64,000 nucleotides of DNA from Neobacillus pocheonensis. Lineage in GTDB: Bacteria; Bacillota; Bacilli; Bacillales; Cytobacillaceae. Positions 35,325-44,199 of the stretch are shown one piece after another (position 1 is the first letter of the stretch; the number at the start of each line of letters is the position of its first letter). The DNA is taken from assembly GCA_023702235.1 (NCBI GenBank), contig JAMQCR010000003.1, positions 112,501 through 176,500 of the forward strand. The letters are read 5' to 3'. A model generated the notes under the pieces. The model did not search any database. It saw only the letters and a list, made by a program, of their open reading frames with translations, and was not told the DNA's origin. The position numbers and the translations under genes were made by a program.

Positions 35325-35927
35325 CTATGAAATGAACTTTCTCTTCTTTAAATAAGCAATAATTTGTTCAACGCTCTCTTCTAGCGAATAAGTATTCGTT
35401 TCGATTGTTAATTCTGGATTTACCGGTTCCTCGTATGGAGAGTCAATTCCAGTGAAATCAAGAATGATACCCTTTCTAGCTTTTACGTATAACCCTTTTG
35501 GGTCTCTCTTTTCACATTCTTCTATCGGACACTTAATATAAACTTCTACAAATTCATCTTCTTCAAGTAGATTTCGAACGAGTTCTCTATCTGCCGCAAA
35601 CGGCGAAATAAATGCCGTTAAAACCACTTGTCCGCCATCAACAAATAATTTTGAAACTTCGCCAATTCTTCGGATATTTTCTTTTCTGTGATCCTCTGAA
35701 AAACCGAGATCTTTGTTCAACCCATGTCGAACATTATCTCCATCTAACACATAGTTTTTTATCCCATTATCAAAAAGGCGTTTGGCAACAGCGTTAGCAA
35801 CCGTTGATTTGCCTGAACCTGAAAGACCAGTAAACCAAATGACAAAACTTTGATGTCCATTTTGTTCTCTTCTTAATTGTTTAGTTAACGAAGCTTCATG
35901 CCAGACAACATTTGAACTTTTTTGCAC
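35325..35927 (-). CDS. cysC: adenylyl-sulfate kinase
   Basis: 200 aa; phosphorylates APS to PAPS. Walker A GLSGSGKST near residue 35, DGDNVRHGLNKDLGFSEDHR, and the lid FISPFAADRELVRNLL. Follows sat by 20 bp. Complete. Confidence 0.97.
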   Translation of the reverse strand: MQKSSNVVWHEASLTKQLRREQNGHQSFVIWFTGLSGSGKSTVANAVAKRLFDNGIKNYVLDGDNVRHGLNKDLGFSEDHRKENIRRIGEVSKLFVDGGQVVLTAFISPFAADRELVRNLLEEDEFVEVYIKCPIEECEKRDPKGLYVKARKGIILDFTGIDSPYEEPVNPELTIETNTYSLEESVEQIIAYLKKRKFIS

Positions 35928-35947
35928 TATAATCCTCTCCGCTTCCT

Positions 35948-37096
35948 TTATGCTTTTACTGCCGTTTTGCGCAATCCTTCAATCAGAACTTCTACCACTT
36001 CTTTTCGACTAAACGTACTTGGAGGAAGCTCTCCGTTGCGAAGCAGTTCTCTAACCTTTGTTCCAGATAGAATCACATGATCTTCTTTGCTGTGTGCGCA
36101 TGTTTTTGTTGAAGCCATGCTTTCGCACTTTTTGCAATAAAAGCTGTGTTCAAAGAATAATAGGTTAATTCCTAATTCCTCTTGGGTAAAGTTACTGAAT
36201 ATTAATTGGGCATCATACGTTCCATAATAGTTGCCAACTCCTGCATGATCACGACCAACAATAAAATGAGTACAGCCGTAATTCTTCCGCACCATTGCAT
36301 GGAAAACAGCTTCCCTAGGACCAGCATAACGCATTGCAGCAGGAAAAACCGCTAGGAATACACGATCTTGTGGATAATAGTTTTTTAACAACACTTGATA
36401 GCTTTCCATTCGAACATCTGCAGGAATATCATCTGATTTCGTTTCACCAACGAGTGGGTTTAAAAATAAGCCATCAACAGTTTCAAGCGCTGTTTTTTGG
36501 ATATATTCATGAGCACGGTGAACGGGATTTCTTGTTTGGAACCCGACAACAGTTTTCCATCCCTTTGCTTCAAATCCTTGTCTTGTTTCCGCGGGATCAA
36601 AGTAAAAATCAGCAAATTGTTCTCGTTTGATTCGCTTAATAAGTTTGATTTCACCGCCAACGTACACATTTCCTCGATCAAGTAATTTTTTTACCCCTGG
36701 ATGGGCTATTTCGGCTGTACGATAAACAGCTTCTGCTTCTACAAATTTATCCGGCTGGTAAATATCAGAAACAGTAATTACACCATAGGTTTCATGATCG
36801 TGGACAAGCCTTACCTCATCACCTACTGAAATATTTTGTACTTGCTCTTCAGTAACTGGAAGAGTAATTGGAATACTCCAAACAGTGCCATCTGCCAGAC
36901 GCATTGATTTTACAACAGACTCGTAATCCTTTTTAATCATAAACCCATTAATAGGACTGTATGCTCCTGTGCCAATTAATTCTAAGTCGCTTAACGCCAT
37001 AATATCTAATATAAGTTCTTTTTCTACATTTTGATAATTATAAGAGGGCTCCCAACGATTAATTAGTGATCCTCCATGTGGTTTAATTAGTGCCAT
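35948..37096 (-). CDS. sat: sulfate adenylyltransferase
   Basis: 382 aa, ATP sulfurylase of the Bacillus monomer type: sulfate plus ATP to APS. Catalytic segments: VGFQTRNPVHRAHEYIQ (QTRNPxHRAHE), VGRDHAGVGNYYG, and a C-terminal Cys pair in YCKKCESMASTKTC likely to bind metal. Complete and in operon with cysP and cysC. Confidence 0.97.
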   Translation of the reverse strand: MALIKPHGGSLINRWEPSYNYQNVEKELILDIMALSDLELIGTGAYSPINGFMIKKDYESVVKSMRLADGTVWSIPITLPVTEEQVQNISVGDEVRLVHDHETYGVITVSDIYQPDKFVEAEAVYRTAEIAHPGVKKLLDRGNVYVGGEIKLIKRIKREQFADFYFDPAETRQGFEAKGWKTVVGFQTRNPVHRAHEYIQKTALETVDGLFLNPLVGETKSDDIPADVRMESYQVLLKNYYPQDRVFLAVFPAAMRYAGPREAVFHAMVRKNYGCTHFIVGRDHAGVGNYYGTYDAQLIFSNFTQEELGINLLFFEHSFYCKKCESMASTKTCAHSKEDHVILSGTKVRELLRNGELPPSTFSRKEVVEVLIEGLRKTAVKA

Positions 37097-37144
37097 GATT
37101 TTTTTCCTCCATTATTTTAAAAGTTTAAGACTCTAATGGTGGAG

Positions 37145-38225
37145 CTAAATGCCCCCTCCACCTTCGTAATACGATCTGCTATCTTCCCGTATTGTTTTAA
37201 CAAGACTAATTATTCCTAAGGTTGCTACGCAAACACCGAATAAAACGATTACCGAGTAAATGTCACTATCCACGAATAGCTTTACAAACCCATAGGAGAT
37301 GACAAGCGAAAGGACAGGAGATACGAGCCATACTTTCACAATCTTACTGATTACGGTTGTTTTAAAGATTTCTAGTCCTCTTTGTGCGGTACCAATTCCC
37401 ATAATCGCTGTACTTGTTACTTGTGTTAGTGGAACCGGTAGTCCAAATATAGAGGCTAAAATGACAAGTGTTGCTCCTGTCCCTGAAATCGCTCCTCCCT
37501 CTAAAAGAGAAAAACTTGTTATTTTTTTAGCGTTTGTTTGTAATACGCCTTTTCCGAGAAGAATGGCACCTAAAGCAATAAATAGTCCTCCTACAATAAT
37601 TCCAGTTTTTACTGTCAATATGCCGGCACCAACGATTGGCCCCCGCCGCATTGGCAACATTGTTCATTCCAGCTGAAAAAGCCTCGAAAAAGCCAATAAT
37701 AATGACAAATAAAGAAAGTATTCGTTTTGCTTTCCCTGTTTCTAATGTCGGGTATTTCTTTTGAATTTTTTGAATCAGTTTTCCAAAAATAAAACCTAGT
37801 GTAAAACCAATAAGTGGAATTAGAAACCAAAACCCCACAATTACCAATATGTTTTTAATATATAAGGCACGGTAGGCTATGCCTACCCCCACCACAGCCC
37901 CAACAGTAATTTCACTTGTGGAAAGAGGTATACTTAAAATATTTGCAAGAAATAAGGATAGTGCAGCAGATGATAGAATAATCAAAACGACTTTCACCGT
38001 TAAAAATGTATGGGGTATAAGGCTGCTCCCAATTGTTTTGACTACTTCACCGCCGCCCAATACCGCTCCGGCAAAAATACCAATCCCACAAATCAATAAG
38101 GCAACTTTTCGATTTGAAATTGCACCTGAGCCATATGGAATACTAATAGCTGCAGCAGCACCGCTAGCTCCAATATTTAATGCGAAAAACAGGGCAACCG
38201 CACAAGCAGCATATGTTAGTATCAT
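37145..38225 (-). CDS. cysP: inorganic phosphate transporter-family sulfate permease (CysP/Pit), one frameshift
   Basis: A membrane protein of about 359 aa of the PiT family. In B. subtilis the equivalent gene in the cysH operon imports sulfate. About ten hydrophobic segments are seen. Duplicated half motifs are FALNIGASGAAAAISIPYGS near the N-terminus and GMNNVANAAGPIVGAG in the middle. The frame breaks at the G-run/GGCC at 37638-37645, where one G is surplus; residues on both sides are conserved. It lies between cysH and sat. Confidence 0.9.
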
Positions 38226-38237
38226 TGATATCCCCTC

Positions 38238-38954
38238 TTATCCATGTAATCCACATTCGGTTTTACCTTTACCAACCCATCTCCCTGAGCGGAGGTCCTC
38301 TTCATTCCATGCTGGCGTTGTACAAGGTTGACAACCAATACTTGGGTATCCTTTATCATGGAGTATGTTATATGGAAGCTGATTTTTATGAGCATATCTC
38401 CAAATATCCTTCCAAGTCCAATGAATGAGTGGACAAATTTTAACAGATTTAAACCGATTATCTAAATTAAGGAACTCAGTATTCTGCCTTGTTTCTGACT
38501 GCTCTCGTCTTAATCCTGAAAGCCATGCAGTTGCACCTGAAAGACCTTCATTAAGAGGTCGTATTTTTCTAATTTCACAGCACTTATTTGGCTCGTATTT
38601 CCATAATTCACCACCAAATTCTGTTGCCTGCTGCTCAAGGGTTAATTCTGGTTTTTTCATTTCAATCCTTAGATGAGGGTACCTTTGTCTTACCTCCTCT
38701 ATTAGTTTATAAGTCTCTTGAAAATGGAGCCCTGTATCAAGGAAAACCAATTTTGCAGATTCATTTACTTTTGAGATTAAATCGATTAACACGATTCCTT
38801 CGATCCCAAAACTACAGGCATAAACTAATTCGTCATCAGTGTAATGTTCATACGCCCATTCCAAAACATTTAATGCACCCTTTGTTTCATCTGTGGCTAA
38901 AAACGAAGGATGTGTGTAGGTACCAAACGTATTATAGGTTAATAATTCGGTCAA
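38238..38954 (-). CDS. cysH: phosphoadenylyl-/adenylyl-sulfate reductase (thioredoxin)
   Basis: About 238 aa. Reduces (P)APS to sulfite. PP-loop-like SFGIEGIVLIDLI, LDTGLHFQETY and the Fe-S Cys motif: CC in NKCCEIRK plus CxxC in GCQPCT, and the terminal CGLHG catalytic Cys. The paired Cys mean a [4Fe-4S] enzyme that can take APS. A TTG start at 38954 is preferred because GGGGAG lies 6-7 nt upstream; the ATG at 38984 or 38972 would include that site. First gene of the sulfate operon, under a SAM riboswitch. Confidence 0.94.
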   Translation of the reverse strand: MTELLTYNTFGTYTHPSFLATDETKGALNVLEWAYEHYTDDELVYACSFGIEGIVLIDLISKVNESAKLVFLDTGLHFQETYKLIEEVRQRYPHLRIEMKKPELTLEQQATEFGGELWKYEPNKCCEIRKIRPLNEGLSGATAWLSGLRREQSETRQNTEFLNLDNRFKSVKICPLIHWTWKDIWRYAHKNQLPYNILHDKGYPSIGCQPCTTPAWNEEDLRSGRWVGKGKTECGLHG

Positions 38955-38982
38955 TCTTAACTCCCCTTTCATTATAAAAAAC

Positions 38983-39007
38983 AAAAAATCTTCCCATTTC
39001 GGAAAGA
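38983..39007 (-). terminator. riboswitch-controlled terminator before cysH
   Basis: TCTTTCC-GAAAT-GGGAAGA on the minus strand is followed by TTTTTTGTTTTTT. It lies 22 nt after the SAM aptamer and 30 nt before the start codon. It is the expression platform that stops transcription when SAM is bound. Confidence 0.9.
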
Positions 39008-39028
39008 CTGGTCAGGTAACATATTTAC

Positions 39029-39129
39029 CTTATCTTTCAAAATGGCTTCACATTTTGTTGGATTTAGCACCTTGCCATTCGCAGGTTGCCGGACATCAAA
39101 GGCCAAGTCCCTCCGTCACTCTGGATAAG
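39029..39129 (-). promoter_or_regulatory. SAM-I riboswitch (S box) upstream of cysH
   Basis: The closing stem P1 is CTTATC (5' end near 39129) with GATAAG (near 39029). Inside are the conserved S-box blocks AGAGTGACGGAGGGACT, TGGCC, GATGTCCGGCAACC and AAGGTGCTAAATCC in the right order. In B. subtilis the cysH operon is a known S-box target, so high SAM should shut off sulfate assimilation. Confidence 0.96.
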
Positions 39130-39197
39130 TATGTGTAGTGATTGAAGATTCAGAATCGAAAGTCTTTCAATTCCTAGTTAATTTATCGGTTTAATTA

Positions 39198-39226
39198 AAT
39201 TTATCAGCATTATAAAGAAAAGTCAA
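39198..39226 (-). promoter_or_regulatory. sigma-A promoter of the cysH operon
   Basis: -35 TTGACT (39221-39226) and -10 TAAATT (39198-39203) on the minus strand are 17 bp apart, about 70 bp upstream of the SAM aptamer. Confidence 0.75.
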
Positions 39227-39283
39227 TTAATTACGTAAAAAAATTCTAACATTTTTTTAAATTGTTAGAAAAGTCCTAGCAAA

Positions 39284-39323
39284 TAAAAAAAGCAGATGGG
39301 TGACGACCCATCTGCTTTTTTTA
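39284..39323. terminator. bidirectional terminator after tuf
   Basis: AGCAGATGGGT/ACCCATCTGCT perfect 11-bp stem, 4-nt loop, with T-runs outward on both strands. Lies 9 nt after the tuf stop, so the str operon ends here. Confidence 0.95.
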
Positions 39324-39331
39324 TTTGCTTA

Positions 39332-40519
39332 TTATTCAGTGATTGTAGTAATAGAACCTGAACCAACAGTACGTCCGCCTTCACGAATTGAGAACTTAGT
39401 TCCTTCTTCGATTGCAACAGGAGCGATTAGTTCAACTGTCATTTCAATATGGTCGCCAGGCATAACCATTTCAGTACCTTCTGGAAGCATACAAATACCA
39501 GTAATATCAGAAGTACGGAAATAGAATTGTGGACGATAGTTTGAGAAGAATGGAGTATGACGTCCACCTTCTTCTTTAGACAAAACATAAACTTGAGCTT
39601 TAAATTTTGTGTGTGGAGTGATTGACTTTGGCTTAGCCAATACTTGACCACGTTCGATTTCTTCACGTGCTACACCACGAAGAAGGGCACCGATATTGTC
39701 ACCAGCTTCTGCAAAGTCAAGAAGTTTACGGAACATTTCTACACCTGTTACAGTTGTAGATTTTGGCTCTTCAGTGAAACCTACGATTTCAACTATGTCA
39801 CCAACTTTAACTACTCCACGCTCAACACGTCCAGTAGCAACTGTTCCACGACCAGTGATTGAGAATACATCCTCAACTGGCATCATGAATGGTTTATCAG
39901 TGTCACGGGTAGGTGTTGGAATCCACTCGTCAACAGCAGTCATAAGTTCATAGATTTTTTCTTCCCAAGCAGCATCGCCTTCTAATGCTTTAAGAGCAGA
40001 ACCTTTGATAACTGGAGTATCATCACCAGGGAAGTCGTATTCAGATAAAAGATCACGAATTTCCATTTCTACTAATTCAAGTAGTTCTTCGTCGTCTACC
40101 ATGTCACATTTGTTCATGAAAACAACAAGGTAAGGTACACCTACTTGACGAGATAGAAGAATGTGCTCACGAGTTTGTGGCATTGGGCCATCAGTTGCAG
40201 ATACTACAAGAATCCCGCCGTCCATTTGCGCAGCACCAGTAATCATGTTTTTAACATAGTCAGCGTGTCCTGGGCAGTCAACGTGTGCATAGTGACGAGC
40301 ATCAGTTTCATATTCTACGTGTGCAGTAGAGATTGTGATACCACGTTCTCTTTCTTCTGGAGCACCGTCGATTTGATCATATGCACGAGCTTCTGCTTTA
40401 CCAGTTTTAGCAAGAACAGAAGTGATAGCAGCTGTTAAAGTAGTTTTACCATGGTCAACGTGACCAATTGTTCCGATGTTAACGTGTGGCTTTGAACGAT
40501 CGAATTTAGCTTTACCCAT
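39332..40519 (-). CDS. tuf: elongation factor Tu
   Basis: 395 aa, complete. G1 GHVDHGKTT, G2 region RGITISTAHVEYE, G3 DCPGHADY, G4 NKCDMVD, G5 SALKALEGD. Last gene of the str operon, followed by a strong terminator. Confidence 0.99.
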   Translation of the reverse strand: MGKAKFDRSKPHVNIGTIGHVDHGKTTLTAAITSVLAKTGKAEARAYDQIDGAPEERERGITISTAHVEYETDARHYAHVDCPGHADYVKNMITGAAQMDGGILVVSATDGPMPQTREHILLSRQVGVPYLVVFMNKCDMVDDEELLELVEMEIRDLLSEYDFPGDDTPVIKGSALKALEGDAAWEEKIYELMTAVDEWIPTPTRDTDKPFMMPVEDVFSITGRGTVATGRVERGVVKVGDIVEIVGFTEEPKSTTVTGVEMFRKLLDFAEAGDNIGALLRGVAREEIERGQVLAKPKSITPHTKFKAQVYVLSKEEGGRHTPFFSNYRPQFYFRTSDITGICMLPEGTEMVMPGDHIEMTVELIAPVAIEEGTKFSIREGGRTVGSGSITTITE

Positions 40520-40646
40520 TAGGAAGTCCTCCTTTAAATTATAAAAGTTAAGTATATTTTTTTATGGAAGCTGCGAAAAGGTTGTCCAATTTCTCAGCTT
40601 CCATGCTTACATTAGTAGTTATACTTTATAGAAAGGTGAAAATCAA

Positions 40647-42725
40647 TTATTCACCTTTATTTTTTTTGATGATTTCTTCAGAAATTGATTTCGGTACTTC
40701 TTCATAGTGATCAAAGTGCATGGAGAATACTCCGCGACCTTGTGTACTTGAACGAAGTGATGTTGCATAACCAAACATTTCTGAAAGTGGGACCATTGCA
40801 CGAACTACTTGCGCATTTCCGCGTGCGTCCATACCTTCAACACGACCACGGCGTGATGTGATTTGTCCCATGATATCTCCCAAATATTCTTCAGGAATAA
40901 TTACTTCAACCCTCATGATAGGCTCAAGAATTACTGGACTACATTTAGAAGCAGCATTTTTAAGCGCCATAGAAGCCGCAATCTTAAATGCCATTTCTGA
41001 TGAGTCAACATCATGGTAAGATCCATCAAACAATCTAGCTTTTATATCAACTAGCGGATATCCAGCAAGTACCCCTCTATCGAGGGAATCTTCAAGACCA
41101 GCTTGAACAGCAGGGATGTATTCACGTGGAACAACACCACCAACAATTCCATTTACGAATTCGAAGCCTTTACCTTCATCATTTGGAGAGAATTCAATCC
41201 AAACATGTCCGTATTGACCACGACCACCAGATTGACGTGCAAATTTACCTTCAACTTGTGCAGATGAACGGAAAGTTTCACGATAAGCAACCTGAGGTGC
41301 TCCAACGTTAGCTTCAACCTTAAATTCACGGCGCATACGGTCAACGATGATATCTAAGTGAAGCTCACCCATACCAGCAATAATCGTTTGACCAGTTTCC
41401 TGATCTGTATGTGCACGGAAAGAAGGATCTTCTTCTTGTAGTTTTTGCAAAGCAGTAGACATTTTGTCTTGGTCTGCTTTTGATTTTGGTTCTACTGAAA
41501 GTTGAATTACTGGTTCAGGGAATACCATTGACTCAAGGATAACAAGGTTCTTATCATCACAAAGAGTATCACCAGTAGTTGTATCTTTCAAACCTACAGC
41601 TGCTGCAATGTCACCTGCATAAACCTTTGAGATTTCCTGACGGCTATTTGCATGCATTTGTAGAATACGACCTACACGCTCACGTTTACCTTTGGTAGAG
41701 TTTTGAACATATGATCCAGACTCTAAAGTACCAGAGTAAACGCGGAAGAATGTTAATTTTCCAACATAAGGGTCAGTCATAACTTTAAATGCTAGAGCAG
41801 AGAATGGCTCTTCGTCACTTGAATGACGTTCGATTTCTTCTTCAGTATCCGGAAGAGTACCTTTAATTGCAGGAACATCTAATGGAGATGGAAGATAATC
41901 AATTACAGCATCAAGCATTAATTGAACACCTTTGTTTTTGAATGCTGAACCACAGATTACTGGGTAGAATTCAACATTAACGGTACCTTTACGAATTCCA
42001 GCTTTAAGCTCTTCTTTAGTGATTTCTTCACCACTAAGGTATTTTTCCATTAAGTCTTCATCAAGTTCTGCAACTGCTTCAACTAGCTTTTCACGATATT
42101 CTTCAGCCTGAGCTTTGTATTCTTCAGGAATTTCACGCACTTCAATATTCGTGCCTAAGTCATCACCGTAGAATACTGCATTCATTTCCACAAGGTCAAT
42201 GATTGCTTCAAACTGATCTTCAGCACCGATAGGTAACTGAATTGGGTGGGCATTCGCTTGCAAGCGCTCATGTAATGTTTTTACAGAATACAAGAAGTCT
42301 GCACCGATTTTGTCCATCTTGTTTACGAATACAACACGTGGTACACCGTAAGTTGTTGCTTGGCGCCAAACTGTTTCAGTTTGAGGTTCAACACCAGACT
42401 GTGCATCAAGTACAGCTACTGCGCCATCAAGAACACGAAGGGAACGTTCAACTTCAATTGTGAAGTCTACGTGTCCTGGTGTGTCAATGATATTAACGCG
42501 GTGGCCATGCCACTGTGCAGTTGTTGCTGCGGAAGTAATTGTAATTCCGCGTTCTTGTTCCTGCTCCATCCAGTCCATCTGAGATGCACCTTCATGTGTT
42601 TCACCAATCTTATGGATACGACCGGTGTAATAAAGGACACGTTCAGTGGTAGTCGTTTTACCAGCATCGATGTGTGCCATGATACCGATATTACGAGTAT
42701 TTGCTAAGGAGAACTCTCTTGCCAT
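40647..42725 (-). CDS. fusA: elongation factor G
   Basis: 692 aa, complete. G1 AHIDAGKTTTTER, DTPGHVDFTIEVERSLR, NKMDKIGADF, and domain IV tip region near GGRGQYGHVWIEFSPNDEG. Between rpsG and tuf as usual. Confidence 0.99.
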   Translation of the reverse strand: MAREFSLANTRNIGIMAHIDAGKTTTTERVLYYTGRIHKIGETHEGASQMDWMEQEQERGITITSAATTAQWHGHRVNIIDTPGHVDFTIEVERSLRVLDGAVAVLDAQSGVEPQTETVWRQATTYGVPRVVFVNKMDKIGADFLYSVKTLHERLQANAHPIQLPIGAEDQFEAIIDLVEMNAVFYGDDLGTNIEVREIPEEYKAQAEEYREKLVEAVAELDEDLMEKYLSGEEITKEELKAGIRKGTVNVEFYPVICGSAFKNKGVQLMLDAVIDYLPSPLDVPAIKGTLPDTEEEIERHSSDEEPFSALAFKVMTDPYVGKLTFFRVYSGTLESGSYVQNSTKGKRERVGRILQMHANSRQEISKVYAGDIAAAVGLKDTTTGDTLCDDKNLVILESMVFPEPVIQLSVEPKSKADQDKMSTALQKLQEEDPSFRAHTDQETGQTIIAGMGELHLDIIVDRMRREFKVEANVGAPQVAYRETFRSSAQVEGKFARQSGGRGQYGHVWIEFSPNDEGKGFEFVNGIVGGVVPREYIPAVQAGLEDSLDRGVLAGYPLVDIKARLFDGSYHDVDSSEMAFKIAASMALKNAASKCSPVILEPIMRVEVIIPEEYLGDIMGQITSRRGRVEGMDARGNAQVVRAMVPLSEMFGYATSLRSSTQGRGVFSMHFDHYEEVPKSISEEIIKKNKGE

Positions 42726-42773
42726 TGGGTCTTTCTCCTTCCTAGTATGAAAGTTTTTATATTGAAGGTTAAA

Positions 42774-43244
42774 TTACCAACGATAGTGAGCAAACGCTTT
42801 GTTTGCTTCTGCCATTTTGTGAGTATCTTCACGCTTTTTAACTGATGCACCTGAGTTGTTAGCTGCATCCATGATTTCATTAGCTAAGCGCTCTTCCATC
42901 GTTTTTTCACCGCGAAGACGTGAATAGTTAACTAACCAACGAAGACCAAGAGTTGTACGGCGATCAGGACGCACCTCAACTGGTACTTGGTAGTTTGCAC
43001 CACCCACACGGCGTGCTTTAACTTCAAGCACAGGCATGATATTTTTCATTGCTGCATCGAAAACTTCCATTGGTTCCTTTCCAGAACGTTCGCGAATTGT
43101 ATTAAATGCAGAGTAAAGAATTTCTTGAGACTTACCTCTTTTACCGTCAACCATCATTTTGTTGATTAAACGAGTAACTAGCTTGGAATTATAAAGCGGA
43201 TCTGGTAAAACGTCTCTTTTTGCTACAGGACCTTTACGTGGCAT
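42774..43244 (-). CDS. rpsG: 30S ribosomal protein S7
   Basis: 156 aa from MPRKGPVAKRDVLPDPLYNS. The start at 43244 is the family start; the reading from 43262 contains the GAAAGGAGG ribosome site itself. Complete. Confidence 0.98.
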   Translation of the reverse strand: MPRKGPVAKRDVLPDPLYNSKLVTRLINKMMVDGKRGKSQEILYSAFNTIRERSGKEPMEVFDAAMKNIMPVLEVKARRVGGANYQVPVEVRPDRRTTLGLRWLVNYSRLRGEKTMEERLANEIMDAANNSGASVKKREDTHKMAEANKAFAHYRW

Positions 43245-43283
43245 ATTTTTTCCTCCTTTCAAAGAAGCTTCTATTTAATATAA

Positions 43284-43706
43284 TTATTTTTTCGGTGCTT
43301 TTGGTCTCTTAGTACCATATTTTGAACGACCTTGCATACGGTTGTTTACACCAGCAGTATCAAGCGCTCCACGTACGATGTGATAACGTACCCCTGGTAA
43401 GTCTTTTACACGTCCTCCACGAATAAGAACAACACTGTGTTCTTGAAGGTTGTGGCCGATACCAGGAATGTAAGCAGTCACCTCGATACCATTTGTCAAA
43501 CGTACACGAGCATATTTACGTAACGCTGAGTTTGGTTTCTTTGGAGTCATTGTACCAACACGAGTACATACTCCACGTTTTTGTGGTGAAGATACATTTG
43601 TTTGTGATTTTTTAAAGCTGTTGTAACCTTTGTTTAGCGCAGGTGATTTTGACTTTTCCTCTTTAGATTGGCGAGGCTTGCGCACTAATTGGTTAATTGT
43701 AGGCAT
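43284..43706 (-). CDS. rpsL: 30S ribosomal protein S12
   Basis: 140 aa. The decoding-centre loop reads VGTMTPKKPNSALRKYARV; the residue equivalent to the classic streptomycin-resistance Lys (K42/K43 region, TPKKPNS) is Lys, so no resistance mutation is visible. PGVRYHIVRGALD is also wild type. Confidence 0.98.
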   Translation of the reverse strand: MPTINQLVRKPRQSKEEKSKSPALNKGYNSFKKSQTNVSSPQKRGVCTRVGTMTPKKPNSALRKYARVRLTNGIEVTAYIPGIGHNLQEHSVVLIRGGRVKDLPGVRYHIVRGALDTAGVNNRMQGRSKYGTKRPKAPKK

Positions 43707-43809
43707 GTTTTTTTCCTCCCTTCATTATTTGTAAACCCACACATCCAGGTGGTTCATTTTTTTGCAAAAACAAAGTTTTTGCAGACTACTCTATCTACAA
43801 AAACAGTTT

Positions 43810-44058
43810 TTAACGGATAATTGCAACAGTAGAAGCACCTACTTCAATTCCACATGCTTTTCCGAGTTTTTTCATCGAATCTACATATTGGATTGGAACG
43901 TTTAATTCAAGAGCCTCATTCGCCACTTTTGCTGTCACTTTTGGTTCAGCATCACTTGCAATGACTAACTCTCGAACACTACCTTCTTTAAGGGCTTTTA
44001 CCGTTTGTTTTGTCCCTATGACAATTCTTTTGGCCTGTAATACTTTTTCATAAGACAT
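43810..44058 (-). CDS. rplGB: L7Ae-like kink-turn-binding ribosomal protein (YbxF/RplGB)
   Basis: 82 aa, L7Ae/L30e fold, with IGTKQTVKALKEGSVRELVI near residue 15. It binds kink-turn RNAs in vitro in Bacillus. Position between rpoC and rpsL matches B. subtilis. Confidence 0.94.
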   Translation of the reverse strand: MSYEKVLQAKRIVIGTKQTVKALKEGSVRELVIASDAEPKVTAKVANEALELNVPIQYVDSMKKLGKACGIEVGASTVAIIR

Positions 44059-44158
44059 TTATCATATCCTCCAAAGTATCAGGTGAATAGGAGCACCTTT
44101 GATATAGTAACATTTTCGTAATTGAATGTCAACAGCACTAAAATTTTTTCTTTAAAAT

Positions 44159-44187
44159 GCGATACTTGCCATCAAGGCAAGTATCGC
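44159..44187 (-). terminator. hairpin after rpoC
   Basis: GCGATACTTGCC/GGCAAGTATCGC perfect 12-bp stem, 5-nt loop, 13 nt after the rpoC stop. The T-tract following on the minus strand is weak (ATTTTAAAG), so readthrough into rplGB is possible. Confidence 0.75.
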
Positions 44188-44199
44188 AAATAGATCAAC

